From NCBI RefSeq assembly GCF_015024225.1, contig NZ_JACJGM010000017.1, positions 1 to 64,000 on the forward strand: a DNA stretch of 64,000 nucleotides. Reading direction: 5' to 3'. Shown here piece after piece: positions 43,674-52,661 of this stretch; within the stretch, counting starts at the first letter, position 1; every line of letters starts with the position of its first letter. Origin of the DNA: Nocardioides lijunqiniae. GTDB taxonomy: Bacteria > Actinomycetota > Actinomycetes > Propionibacteriales > Nocardioidaceae. The translations under genes and the position numbers were made by a program. Below the pieces are notes generated by a model. That model did not search any database, was not told the origin of the DNA, and saw nothing but the letters and a program-made list of their open reading frames with translations.

Positions 43674-44147
43674 CCGGTGGTCGAGCAGTGAGGAGCGCCG
43701 GCGACGAGCGTCCGTCGAGACCCGGTGAGCCGAACGCCGGGCGGCGACCCACGGTGGTTGAGGTGCGAGCGCAGCGAGCCTCGAAACCACGCCACCGGTG
43801 GTCGAGCAGTGAGGAGCGCCGGCGACGAGCGTCCCTCGAGACCCCGTGAGCCGAACGCCGAGCTGAACCACGGTGGTTGAGGTGCGAGCGCAGCCAGCCT
43901 CGAAACCACGCCACCGGTGGTCGAGCAGTGAGGAGCGCCGGCGACGAGCGTCCGTCGAGACCCCGTGAGCCGAACGCCGAGCTGAACCACGGTGGTTGAG
44001 GTGCGAGCGCAGCGAGCCTCGAAACCACACGTCCGGTGGTCGAGCAGCGAGGAGCGCCAGCGACGAGCGCCCGTCGAGACCCGGCGAGCCGAACGCCGAG
44101 CTGAACCACGGTGGTTAAGGTGCGAGCGCAGCCAGCCTCGAAACCAC
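43674..44147. repeat. Four tandem ~120-bp repeat units
   Basis: Units begin at 43674, 43795, 43914 and 44033 with CCGGTGGTCGAGCAG, spaced 119-121 bp. Each has two parts: one starting GGTGGTCGAGCAGTGAGGAG and ending GTCGAGACC, the other starting GGTGGTTGAGGTGCGAGCGC and ending CTCGAAACCAC. The two parts share ends (GGTGGT.GAG/CTCGA.ACC) and each can fold on itself. Open frames through it reflect periodicity, not coding. Same family as loci 1 and 2. Confidence 0.9.
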
Positions 44148-44514
44148 TCACGGTGTGCGGGGCTCGCGAGGCCCGCGCGCATAGCAGCCCGGGTTCGGCG
44201 TTAAGGAGCTTCGCCCGCTGCGCCGCGGCTTCGGCCGTCCTTGACTCCGAGCCTCTTCCGGGCTGCTGAGGCGGCGCACGGGCGGCGGCGGCTTCTCCGC
44301 GCCGCCCGCTAACAGCGCGGGCCCTGCGTATCGGTCACCTACGTCGGCAGTTCGAGCTCGGGCCGTGCCTCTCCACGCTCAGCCGCGGCTGGGTAGTGAC
44401 CAACTGCCGACGCTGAGTGTCGCTTGTTGCACCACCAGTCACACCAGCCCCATCAGGGGTGCCGCGCTAAGCGCGAGGCACCCAGATGAGCCCCGAGGAG
44501 ACAGCCAGAGGTGC
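44148..44514. other. Gene-free core rich in hairpins between inverted repeat blocks
   Basis: No coding region. Inverted repeats include AGCAGCCCGG/CCGGGCTGCT (44183-44192 and 44258-44267), GTCGGCAGTT/AACTGCCGAC (44343-44352 and 44402-44411) and a tight hairpin GGGTGCC.GCGC/GCGC..GGCACCC (44457-44483). It is bracketed by repeat blocks in opposite orientation. It could be a structured RNA, a mobile-element remnant, or a recombination scar; the sequence does not decide. Confidence 0.5.
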
Positions 44515-44690
44515 GGGGGTCTCGACGGGCGCTCGTCGCTGGCGCTCCTCGCTGCTCGACCACCGGTGGAGTGCGGCGGCGTGGTTTCGAGGCTCGCTTC
44601 GCTCGCACCTCAACCACCGAGGTCGGCGCTCGGCTTGCGGGGGTCTCGACGGACGCTCGTCGCTGGCGCTCCTCGCTGCTCGACCACCGC
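44515..44690. repeat. Inverted copy of the ~120-bp repeat (about 1.5 units)
   Basis: Three half-units in the opposite orientation to 43674-44147: GGTCTCGACGGGCGCTCGTC to GCTCGACCACC (about 44517-44566), GTGGTTTCGAGGCTCGCTTC to CTCAACCACC (44581-44618), and GGTCTCGACGGACGCTCGTC to GCTCGACCACC (about 44641-44689). It ends eight bases before the pknB stop. Confidence 0.88.
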
Positions 44691-44698
44691 GAAGGCCG

Positions 44699-46504
44699 CT
44701 AGTCGCGCTCGTCGTCGCCGTCGCCGTCGCGGCTGGGGATGGGGATGGTGGGGGTGCTGGGGATTGGGGCTGTGGGGGTGGGCGAGGTCGGGGGCAGCTC
44801 GGTGGTGGGGGCGGTGGGCGTCGGCTCGACGTAGGTGGAGACGAACAGGATCACCTCGGCGCCGGCGTCGGCGGTCTGCTCGCCCAGGGGGAACTGGTCG
44901 ACGATCGTGCCGGCGGGCTCGGTGGAGGAGGCGTCGGGTCGCACGACCGGGGTGAAGCCGGCGGCGCGCACCTTCTGCTCCGCGACGTCCTGCTGGTCGC
45001 CGATGACGTCGGGGATCTGCTCCTGGCCGTCGGAGTAGAAGATCGTGACCGTGCTGCCCGCAGGCACCTCGGTGCCGGCGGCCGGGTCGGTCTCGATGAT
45101 CTCGTTCTTGTCCTCGTCGGAGTCGCGCTCCTGCGCGTTGACCTTGAGGCCGGCGGCCTCGAGCGCCTCGGCCGCGGCCTTGCGCGGCTGGCCGACCACG
45201 GCGGGCACCGGGACCAGCGGCTTGCCGTTCGAGATCACCAGGTCGATCTCGGAGCCGGGGTCGACGAACTGGTCGAGGTTGGGGGACTGGCTGATGACGT
45301 GGTTCTCGCGCACCGTGTCGTCGGGCGCGTAGGAGACGTCGCCCTTCTCCAGCCCGGCGTCGGCGATCTCGAGGAGCGCCTCGTCGTACGTCAGGCCCAC
45401 GAGCCGCGGCACCTGGGTCTGCTCCGGCGGGCTCTCGAAGAGCTTGGGCATGAAGAACGCGCCGGCGGCGACGAGCACCAGCGCGAGGATGCCCAGCATC
45501 CACAGCAGTCCGGTGTTGCGTCGCGGCTCGTCGTCGTTGCCCACCGGCAGAGGGGGCTGTGGTGCCGCGGCAGCGACGGTGGTCGCGGGCACGGCGGCGC
45601 CGGCCACCATGGTGTGCTCGGGGGGCGGCGCGACGGTCGCCTGCACCGGCACCCCCGCGAGGTAGCGCTCGATGTCCGCGCGCATCGCCGCGGCGGACTG
45701 GTAGCGGTCCTCGAGCCGCTTGGCCAGCGACTTCATCACGATCGTGTCGATCTCGGGCGGCAGCTCGGTGTCGTGGTCGGACGGCGGCGCCGCCTGCTCG
45801 CGCACGTGCTGGTAGGCGACGGCGACCGGGCTGTCGCCCACGAACGGCGGACGGCCGGTGAGCAGCTCGTAGAGCAGGCAGCCGGTGGAGTAGACGTCCG
45901 AGCGGGAGTCGACGGTCTCGCCGCGCGCCTGCTCGGGGGAGAGGTACTGCGCGGTGCCGACGACCGCGGCGGTCTGGGTCATCGTCGACGAGGCGTCGCT
46001 GATGGCGCGCGCGATGCCGAAGTCCATCACCTTCACGTCGCCGCTGGGGGTGAGCATCACGTTGCCGGGCTTGATGTCGCGGTGGATGATGCCCGCGCGG
46101 TGGCTGTAGTCGAGCGCCGACAGGACGCCGCTGGTGATCTCGAGGGCGCGCTCGGGCAGGATCTTGCGGCCCTCGCGCAGGATGTCGCGCAGCGTGCGGC
46201 CGGCCACGAACTCCATGACGATGTAGGGCTGGGCGACCCCGGAGCCGTCGCCGGCCGGCTCCTCGCCGGTGTCGTAGACCGCCACGATGGAGGGGTGGTT
46301 GAGCGACGCCGACGACTGCGCCTCACGGCGGAAGCGGGCCTGGAACGTCGCGTCGCTCGCCAGGTCGGTGCGCAGGCGCTTGACCGCGACGACGCGGCCC
46401 AGGCGCCCGTCGGTGCCCTTGCGGACCTCAGCCATGCCGCCGCGACCGAGGAGCTCGCCGAGCTCGTAGCGGTCGCCGACGACGGTCGGCTGTGAGTTGC
46501 TCAT
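44699..46504 (-). CDS. pknB: Serine/threonine protein kinase PknB with PASTA domains
   Basis: 601-aa transmembrane kinase. Kinase domain residues about 12-275: LGRGGMAEVRKG glycine loop, AVKRL lysine, HRDIKPGNVML catalytic loop, DFGIARA and SPEQARGE. One membrane helix follows (GLLWMLGILALVLVAAGAFFM). Three extracellular PASTA domains come next, one fewer than in Mycobacterium tuberculosis PknB, then a T/P-rich tail. PASTA domains bind muropeptides or lipid II, so it probably couples wall state to growth and division. Its ATG overlaps the pknA stop (ATGA). Last gene of the fhaA-pknB operon. Confidence 0.95.
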   Translation of the reverse strand: MSNSQPTVVGDRYELGELLGRGGMAEVRKGTDGRLGRVVAVKRLRTDLASDATFQARFRREAQSSASLNHPSIVAVYDTGEEPAGDGSGVAQPYIVMEFVAGRTLRDILREGRKILPERALEITSGVLSALDYSHRAGIIHRDIKPGNVMLTPSGDVKVMDFGIARAISDASSTMTQTAAVVGTAQYLSPEQARGETVDSRSDVYSTGCLLYELLTGRPPFVGDSPVAVAYQHVREQAAPPSDHDTELPPEIDTIVMKSLAKRLEDRYQSAAAMRADIERYLAGVPVQATVAPPPEHTMVAGAAVPATTVAAAAPQPPLPVGNDDEPRRNTGLLWMLGILALVLVAAGAFFMPKLFESPPEQTQVPRLVGLTYDEALLEIADAGLEKGDVSYAPDDTVRENHVISQSPNLDQFVDPGSEIDLVISNGKPLVPVPAVVGQPRKAAAEALEAAGLKVNAQERDSDEDKNEIIETDPAAGTEVPAGSTVTIFYSDGQEQIPDVIGDQQDVAEQKVRAAGFTPVVRPDASSTEPAGTIVDQFPLGEQTADAGAEVILFVSTYVEPTPTAPTTELPPTSPTPTAPIPSTPTIPIPSRDGDGDDERD

Positions 46505-47940
46505 GGAGTGGGCTCTCCCTCGGAGTTCGTCGCCCGCTGCTGGGGTGACTGCGCGGCGTCGGACGGCGTCGAGTCGACCGGCTCGCTGGGCGGGGTGTCG
46601 GTGGGCTCGTCGCTGGGGACGTCGGTGGGCGTCTCCGGCGGGGTCTCGCTCGGGGTCTCCTCCGGCGTCTCCTCAGGAGTCTCGGAGGGCGTGTCCTCGG
46701 GAGTCTCGGAGGGCGTGTCCGGCGGCGGCTCGGGCTCCTCCGACTGGCTCGGCTCGGGCTCCTCCTGCGTGGGGGTGTCCTCGGCCGTCGGCTCCGACGT
46801 CGGCGCCTGCGACGGCGGGGTGTCGTCCTCGGGCTCGTCGTCGCCGCCGGTGACCAGCAGCAGCACCACGGCGGCGGCCGCGACCAGGAGCAGCACCAGC
46901 AGCACGATGCCCCACGGGCCGCGACGGCGCTCGTCGTCGGCGACGGGCGGCGGTGGCGGCGCCACGGCCGTGGCCGCCGTCGGGATCGGCGCGGCCGCCA
47001 CCGGCGCGAGGACCTGGGTGCTCTGGGTGTCGCCGGGGGGCGCGACCGGTGGCGCGATGACCTGGGTGGCGGGGTCGCGCAGAGCGGACGCGAACGCCGC
47101 GGCGTCGGCGTAGCGCTCCGCAGGGTCCTTGGTGAGCGCACGCCGTACGACGGCGGCGAGGTCGGCCGGCACGTCGTCGGGCAGGTCGGGGACCGGCTGC
47201 TGCAGGTGGGCGAGCGCGGTTGCGATCGGCGACTCGGCCTCGAACGGACGCCGGCCCGCGAGGCACTCGAAGGCGACGACGCCGAGCGAGTAGACGTCGG
47301 ACGCCGGCGTCGCCGGGTTGCCGCGAGCCTGCTCGGGGGAGAGGTACTGGGGGGTGCCCATGACCTGCCCGGTCTGCGTGATGCCGACGCCGTCGGCGGC
47401 CCGCGCGATCCCGAAGTCGGTGATCTTGATGCGCCGGTCGGGCGTCACGAGCAGGTTGGCGGGCTTGATGTCGCGGTGCACGATGCCGGCGGCGTGGGCG
47501 ACGGCGACCGCGTCGGCCGCCTGCGCGAGCAGGTCGCGGGCGACCTCGGGGTCCAGCGGACGGCCGCCGCGCAGCAGGTCCGACAGCGGCTTGCCGTCGA
47601 CGAGCTCCATGACGAGGTAGGGCCGCGGCGAGCCCGAGCCGTCGGCGGCACCCGGGGCGAGCGCCTCGCCGAAGTCGTAGACGCCGGCGACGCCCGGGTG
47701 GTGCAGGGCCGCGGCGTGCTGGGCCTCGGTCTCGAAGCGGGAGCGGAACGTCTCGTCGTCGGCGTACTCGTGCTTGAGCAGCTTGACCGCGACCTCGCGG
47801 CTCAGCGTGGTGTCGGTGGCGCGCCAGACCTCGCCCATCCCGCCGGTGGCGATGCGGGAGTCGAGGCGGTAGCGGCGCGCGTCGTCGGCGAAGCGCTCGG
47901 ACGGCTCGCCCGCGGCCGGCGTCTGCGTGGTGTCAGTCAT
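46501..47940 (-). CDS. pknA: Serine/threonine protein kinase PknA
   Basis: 479-aa transmembrane kinase. Kinase domain about residues 23-290, with IATGGMGEVWRATD, VAVKLLKHEY, HRDIKPANLLV, DFGIARA and SPEQARGN. A P/A-rich juxtamembrane part, one helix (WGIVLLVLLLVAAAAVVLLLV) and a roughly 115-residue extracellular tail of S/T/P/E repeats (ETPSETPEDTPS-like) follow, without PASTA domains. PknA in this operon acts with PknB in polar growth and division. It overlaps pbpA by 8 bp and pknB by 4 bp. Confidence 0.93.
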   Translation of the reverse strand: MTDTTQTPAAGEPSERFADDARRYRLDSRIATGGMGEVWRATDTTLSREVAVKLLKHEYADDETFRSRFETEAQHAAALHHPGVAGVYDFGEALAPGAADGSGSPRPYLVMELVDGKPLSDLLRGGRPLDPEVARDLLAQAADAVAVAHAAGIVHRDIKPANLLVTPDRRIKITDFGIARAADGVGITQTGQVMGTPQYLSPEQARGNPATPASDVYSLGVVAFECLAGRRPFEAESPIATALAHLQQPVPDLPDDVPADLAAVVRRALTKDPAERYADAAAFASALRDPATQVIAPPVAPPGDTQSTQVLAPVAAAPIPTAATAVAPPPPPVADDERRRGPWGIVLLVLLLVAAAAVVLLLVTGGDDEPEDDTPPSQAPTSEPTAEDTPTQEEPEPSQSEEPEPPPDTPSETPEDTPSETPEETPEETPSETPPETPTDVPSDEPTDTPPSEPVDSTPSDAAQSPQQRATNSEGEPTP

Positions 47941-49402
47941 CGAGGATCGCCTCCATCACGGCCTTCGCGATCGGCCCGCCGAGCTGGCCGCCCGCGATCT
48001 CGCCGCGCGGGATGTCGGCCGACTCGATCATCACCGCGACCGCGACCTCGGGGTCCTCGGCGGGGGCGAACGAGACGAACCAGGCGTACGGCGGCACGTC
48101 GTCCTGGCCGCTCTGGGCGGTGCCGGTCTTGCCGGCGACGCTCACGCCGGGGATGGCCGCGGGCGAGGCCGTGCCGTTGTCGACGGTGGAGACCAGGAGC
48201 TGGGTCAGGTCGGCGGCCGTGGAGGAGGAGACGGCCTGCGAGAGGTCGCTGTCCTCGGTCTTCTCCAGCGTGGACAGGTCGGCGGACTGCACCTCGTCGA
48301 CGATGTAGGGGCGCTTGACCACGCCGCCGTTGGCGAGCCCGGCCACGACCATCGCCATCTGCAGCGGCGTGGAGCGCACCTCGAACTGCCCGATCCCGGA
48401 CTGGCCGGTCTGCGGCGGGTTCATCTCGGTGGGGAAGTTCGACTCGGCCTGGGGACGCAGGTCCTCGAGGTAGGTGGTGTTGAACCCGAACGCCTCGGCC
48501 TGCTTGATCATCGCCTCCGCGCCGACCTCGACGGCGAGCGCCGCGAAGGTGGTGTTGCAGGAGTTCTCCATGGCCTGCTCGAAGGGGATCTTGTCGGTGC
48601 CGCAGTCGCGGCCCTCGTTGTCGATGAGGCCGCTCTCGCCCGAGGTCTGGGGCAGCTGGTAGGTGTCGCCGCCCGGGACCATGCTGTCCGCGGTGTAGGC
48701 GCCGCTCTCGATCGCGGCCGCCGCGGTGACGAGCTTGAACGTCGAGCCCGGCGGCAGCGTGGTCTGGATGCCGCGGTTGAGCAGCGGCTCGGAGTCGTCG
48801 GCCAGCAGCTTGTCGTAGGTGTCGCTGACCTGGTCGAGGTCGTGGGAGGCCAGCTTGTTGGGGTCGTAGCTCGGGAGCGAGACCATCGCCAGGATCTTGC
48901 CGGTGCTCGGGTCGAGCGCCACGACCGAGCCCTCGACGTCGCCAGGCAGCGCGTCGAGGCCCTCGAAGGCGGCGTCCTGCGCCTCCGGGTCGATGGTGAG
49001 CTGGACGCTGCCGCCCTTGTTGGGGTCGTTGGTGACCAGGTCGACGAGCTTGGTGACGAACAGCCGTGGGTCCTCGCCGGAGAGGACCTGGTTCTGGGAG
49101 CGCTCGACGCCGGTCTGGCTGAAGTAGGAGAAGTAGCCGGTGATCGGCGCGTAGCGGAACGGCTCGGCGTAGGTCCGCTGGAACTCGAACCGGTCGTCGC
49201 TCGGCACGCTCTCGGCCACCGGGTCGCGCCCGACCAGGATGGCGCCGCGCTCGCGGGAGTAGGACTCCTCGATCACGCGGCGGTTGCGGGCGTCGTTGTT
49301 GAGGTCGTCGGCCTTCCAGAACTGCAGGTACGTCGCGTTGAGCATCAGCGCCACGAACAGGAAGAGGCAGAAGAGCGAGATCGTGCGGATCGGCTTGTTC
49401 AC
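47933..49402 (-). CDS. pbpA: Penicillin-binding protein 2-type transpeptidase PbpA
   Basis: 489-aa class B PBP anchored by one N-terminal helix (TISLFCLFLFVALMLNATYLQFW). The dimerisation/pedestal part precedes the transpeptidase domain, which carries the three motifs STFK (LPPGSTFKLVTAAAAIE), SCN (AMENSCNTTFAAL) and KTGTAQ. It crosslinks peptidoglycan with the adjacent SEDS protein as glycosyltransferase partner. The GTG at 49402 overlaps the ftsW/rodA stop by 4 bp, fitting a 1:1 complex. Confidence 0.95.
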   Translation of the reverse strand: MNKPIRTISLFCLFLFVALMLNATYLQFWKADDLNNDARNRRVIEESYSRERGAILVGRDPVAESVPSDDRFEFQRTYAEPFRYAPITGYFSYFSQTGVERSQNQVLSGEDPRLFVTKLVDLVTNDPNKGGSVQLTIDPEAQDAAFEGLDALPGDVEGSVVALDPSTGKILAMVSLPSYDPNKLASHDLDQVSDTYDKLLADDSEPLLNRGIQTTLPPGSTFKLVTAAAAIESGAYTADSMVPGGDTYQLPQTSGESGLIDNEGRDCGTDKIPFEQAMENSCNTTFAALAVEVGAEAMIKQAEAFGFNTTYLEDLRPQAESNFPTEMNPPQTGQSGIGQFEVRSTPLQMAMVVAGLANGGVVKRPYIVDEVQSADLSTLEKTEDSDLSQAVSSSTAADLTQLLVSTVDNGTASPAAIPGVSVAGKTGTAQSGQDDVPPYAWFVSFAPAEDPEVAVAVMIESADIPRGEIAGGQLGGPIAKAVMEAILDD

Positions 49403-50787
49403 AGCTTGATCACCTGCGTCGACTGCTCGTCCGGCGCCTCGCTGGGCCCGGAGAGGTCCGGGACGGGGCGACGGGCCTGGTCGGAGATGCGCAGCAGCAG
49501 CGCGATGATCACCCAGTTGGCCACCAGCGAGGAGCCGCCGTAGGACAGGAACGGCGTGGTGAGGCCGGTCAGGGGGATCAGCCGGGTGACGCCGCCAACG
49601 ACCACGAAGACCTGCAGCGTGACGACGCCGGCCAGGCCGACCGCCACCAGCTTGCCGAAGCCGTCGCGCGAGATGAGGGCGGCGCGCAGCGCGCGCTCGA
49701 CGATGAGGCCGTAGAGGACCAGCACGGCGATGACGCCGGTCAGGCCCAGCTCCTCGCCGATCGCGCCCATGATGAAGTCGGCCTCGGCGTAGGTGATCCG
49801 GGTCGGGTCGCCCTCGCCGAAGCCGCGTCCGATCAGGCCGCCCCAGCCCATGCCGAACATGGTCTCGACGATCTGGTCGCTGTAGGGCGGGCGGGGGGCG
49901 TTGTAGTAGTCGAAGGGGTGCAGCCAGATGTCGACGCGGTCCTGGACGTGGCTGAACAGCCGCCAGGCGACGAACGCCCCGGACAGGAACAGCCCGGAGC
50001 CGACGACCAGCCAGCCGGGCCGCTCGGTGGCGACGTAGAGCATCACCAGGAAGAGGCCGAAGAAGAGCAGGCTGGAGCCGAGGTCGCGCTGGAAGACCAG
50101 GATGCCGAGGCTGACCAGCCACATCGCGAGGATCGGCCCGAGGTCGCGGCCGCGGGGCAGGTCGATGAAGAGCACCCGCCGGCCGGCGAGCGCGAGCGCG
50201 TCGCGGTGCAGGACGAGGTAGCCGGCGAAGGCCACGACCAGCAGCACCTTGGCGACCTCGCCGGGCTGGAAGCTGAACGGTCCGACGCCGATCCAGATCT
50301 TGGCGCCGTTGATGGTCTTGCCGACGCCGGGGACCATCGGCAGCAGCAGCAGCACGATCGCCAGCAGGCCGAAGGTGTAGGTGAACCGGGTCAGGACGCG
50401 GTGGTCGCGCAGCACGACGAGCGCGCCGACGAACAGCACGACGCCCAGCGTCATCCAGGTGAGCTGCTGGCGCGCGAAGGTGGTGTCCTCGGCGAGGTCG
50501 AGGCGGTGGATGACGGCCAGGCCGAGCCCGTTGAGGGCGGCCACGACGGGGAGCAGCACCGGGTCGGCGTACGGCGCGACCAGGCGGACCGCGACGTGGG
50601 CGCCGACGAGCAGCGCGGCCAGCCAGCCGCCGTAGCCCAGGATGTCGACCGGCACGTGGCCCTCGACGCCGATGCCGACCGCGGCGTAGGCGCCGATGCC
50701 GACCGCGAGGGCGAGGATCAGCAGGAAGAGCTCGGCACCGCGTCGCCGGCGGTGCACGAACCCCATCAGGGCCGAGGACTGGGACAT
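49399..50787 (-). CDS. FtsW/RodA/SpoVE-family SEDS glycosyltransferase
   Basis: 462-aa polytopic protein with about ten membrane helices, polymerising lipid II into glycan strands. Family features include GKTINGAKIWIGVGPFSFQPGEVAKVLLVVAFAGYL, ADFIMGAIGEELGLTG and TGLTTPFLSYGGSSLVANWV. The N-terminus is short and basic (FVHRRRRG); the C-terminus is a brief cytoplasmic tail. In this operon it corresponds to RodA of mycobacteria, partner of PbpA, though FtsW-like function cannot be excluded. It starts 4 bp after the pstP stop. Confidence 0.93.
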   Translation of the reverse strand: MSQSSALMGFVHRRRRGAELFLLILALAVGIGAYAAVGIGVEGHVPVDILGYGGWLAALLVGAHVAVRLVAPYADPVLLPVVAALNGLGLAVIHRLDLAEDTTFARQQLTWMTLGVVLFVGALVVLRDHRVLTRFTYTFGLLAIVLLLLPMVPGVGKTINGAKIWIGVGPFSFQPGEVAKVLLVVAFAGYLVLHRDALALAGRRVLFIDLPRGRDLGPILAMWLVSLGILVFQRDLGSSLLFFGLFLVMLYVATERPGWLVVGSGLFLSGAFVAWRLFSHVQDRVDIWLHPFDYYNAPRPPYSDQIVETMFGMGWGGLIGRGFGEGDPTRITYAEADFIMGAIGEELGLTGVIAVLVLYGLIVERALRAALISRDGFGKLVAVGLAGVVTLQVFVVVGGVTRLIPLTGLTTPFLSYGGSSLVANWVIIALLLRISDQARRPVPDLSGPSEAPDEQSTQVIKL

Positions 50788-50791
50788 GGGC

Positions 50792-52177
50792 TCAGCCCGC
50801 CCCTTCGGCGCTGTCCGTCGTGGCGGCGCCGCTCGTGGGGATCTCGGTGGGGAGCTCGCTGGGCTCGTCGCTGGGCTCGTCGCTGGGAGTCTCGGCGGTG
50901 TCGTCGGCGGGGGACATCTCGGCGGACAGGTTCTGGACCGTCTCGCGGGCGGCGTCGAGGTCGCTGACCTCGATGCCCTGCCGCACGCGGCCGGCGTCGT
51001 AGTCGCTGAGGCGGTCGAGCTCGACGTCGCTGGTCTGGTAGAGGTCGCTGAGGTCCATGCCGGGCAGGTCGGTGTTGATGCCGCGGAAGATGACGACGTT
51101 TCCGTCGCTCTCGCCGACGAAGTACTGGCGCTGGGTCCAGGAGTACGCCGCCGCGGCGCCCGCCCAGACCACGCCGGCGATCACCGCCAGCACCAGCAGG
51201 CGGGTGACCCACTGGTAGCGCGACGGCGGGATCGGGGCGTAGCGCGCGGCCTCGGGGTCGACCGGTGCGGAGGTCGCGCCGGGCCCGCCGACGATCTCGT
51301 CCTCGATCGGGTCGAGCTCGCCGGTGTCGCCGGAGCGGTGTCCGCGGAAGAGGCTGCCCTTGGCGCGCGGTGCGCGGCGGCGCAGCTCGGCGGCGGCGCC
51401 GACCAGCAGCGGCTCGAGGGCGTCGTACGACGGGTCGCCGGCCGCGGCCTCCTCGGTCACGACGTCGGCGACCAGGCAGGTGACGTTGTCGGAGCTGCCG
51501 GCCTCCAGGCTGGCGCGCACGAGCTCCACCGCGGCGAAGTCGGGCGTGCCCATCGACAGGATGTCGGCGAGGCGGCCGTCGTCGAGGACGCCGCAGGCGC
51601 CGTCGCTGCAGAGGAACAGCCGGTCGCCGGGCACCAGCTCGATCATGAAGAGGTCGGGGTCGGCCTCCTGCATGCCGTCGAGCGCCTTGAGGATCAGGTT
51701 GCGGTGCGGGTGGACCCGCGACTCGGCCTCGGTGATGCGGCCCTCGTCGATGAGGGACTGCACGAAGGTGTGGTCCTTGGTGAGCTGGGACAGCTCCTTG
51801 TCGCGGAACAGGTAGGCGCGGCTGTCGCCGACGTGGCCCATGCCGACGCGGTCGCCGTCGAAGAGCGCGACGGTGGCGGTGGTGCTGGTGCCGTTGAGCG
51901 CCGGGTCGGCGTCGACGAGCTGGCCGATGCGCAGGTGCGCCTCGTGCAGCGTGTCGGCCACCCGGTCCAGCAGGTCGGCGCCGGTGTCGTCGGCGGGCGG
52001 CACGTCGAGCTCGCGCAGCGTCTGGATCGCGGTCGCCGAGGCGATGTCGCCGCGGGCCGCGCCGCCGACGCCGTCGCAGACCGCGAGGAGCCAGGCGCCG
52101 GCGTAGCCGGAGTCCTGGTTGTCCTTGCGCACGCGGCCGACGTCGGAGATGGCCGAGTAGTGCAGGCGCAGGCTCAT
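50792..52177 (-). CDS. pstP: PP2C-type protein phosphatase PstP
   Basis: 461-aa phosphatase that reverses PknA/PknB phosphorylation. The PPM domain (about 1-235) shows SDVGRVRKDNQDSGYAG, LLAVCDGVGGAARGDIAS, GMGHVGDSRAYLFRD and LFLCSDGACGVLDDG, giving the metal-binding aspartates. A linker is followed by one helix (VTRLLVLAVIAGVVWAGAAAAYSW), a short extracellular domain and an acidic tail. The ATG at 52177 is 7 bp after fhaB. Confidence 0.95.
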   Translation of the reverse strand: MSLRLHYSAISDVGRVRKDNQDSGYAGAWLLAVCDGVGGAARGDIASATAIQTLRELDVPPADDTGADLLDRVADTLHEAHLRIGQLVDADPALNGTSTTATVALFDGDRVGMGHVGDSRAYLFRDKELSQLTKDHTFVQSLIDEGRITEAESRVHPHRNLILKALDGMQEADPDLFMIELVPGDRLFLCSDGACGVLDDGRLADILSMGTPDFAAVELVRASLEAGSSDNVTCLVADVVTEEAAAGDPSYDALEPLLVGAAAELRRRAPRAKGSLFRGHRSGDTGELDPIEDEIVGGPGATSAPVDPEAARYAPIPPSRYQWVTRLLVLAVIAGVVWAGAAAAYSWTQRQYFVGESDGNVVIFRGINTDLPGMDLSDLYQTSDVELDRLSDYDAGRVRQGIEVSDLDAARETVQNLSAEMSPADDTAETPSDEPSDEPSELPTEIPTSGAATTDSAEGAG

Positions 52178-52184
52178 GAGCAGC

Positions 52185-52661
52185 TCACTTGCGCAGCTCC
52201 AGGATCGTCTTGCCGATCCGGACCTGGGTGCCGAGCGTGATCGTGGTGGGCTGCGTGATGCGCACGGTGCCGATGTAGGTGCCGTTGGTGGAGCCGAGGT
52301 CCTCGACGAACCACTGGTCGCCCGAGGCGGCGATCCGGGCGTGTCGCGTCGAGACGTAGTCGTCCTCGAGCCGGATCGCGGCGTCGGGCCCGCGTCCGAT
52401 CAGGATGGGGGCGTGGTCGAGCGAGGCGGTGGCGCCGTCGTTGGTGCCGGAGGTGACCACGACCTGGGTGGGCGAGCCCCGGCGCTTGGGCGGCTTCTTC
52501 TGCTTCGCGGGCTTGCCCCCGCCACCGCCGGCGGCGCGCGCGGCCTCGGGCACCCGGGCGCCGAACATGTCGGAGCGGATCACCGAGATCGCCGACAGCA
52601 CGAAGATCCACAGGATCGCGAGGTAGGCGATCCGGATGAGGAAGAGCGTGAGCTCAGACAT
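52185..52661 (-). CDS. fhaB: FHA domain protein FhaB (FipA)
   Basis: 158-aa protein with an N-terminal membrane helix (LTLFLIRIAYLAILWIFVLSAI), a basic linker (KPAKQKKPPKRRG) and a C-terminal FHA domain (ILIGRGPDAAIRLEDDYVSTRHARIAASGDQWFVEDLGSTNGTYIG) with the phosphothreonine-binding GR, S.RH and STNGT residues. In mycobacteria it links PknA signalling to FtsZ/FtsQ. It overlaps fhaA by 8 bp. Confidence 0.93.
   Translation of the reverse strand: MSELTLFLIRIAYLAILWIFVLSAISVIRSDMFGARVPEAARAAGGGGGKPAKQKKPPKRRGSPTQVVVTSGTNDGATASLDHAPILIGRGPDAAIRLEDDYVSTRHARIAASGDQWFVEDLGSTNGTYIGTVRITQPTTITLGTQVRIGKTILELRK

Noticed and set aside
43674..44147. CRISPR-like array
   Set aside because: The units are contiguous ~120-bp tandem repeats with no unique spacers, and no cas genes are present.
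43456..44182. Arg/Ser/His-rich minus-strand frames through the 43.7-44.2 kb repeats
   Set aside because: They repeat a ~40-residue pattern because the DNA is a tandem repeat; no start signal or family is visible.
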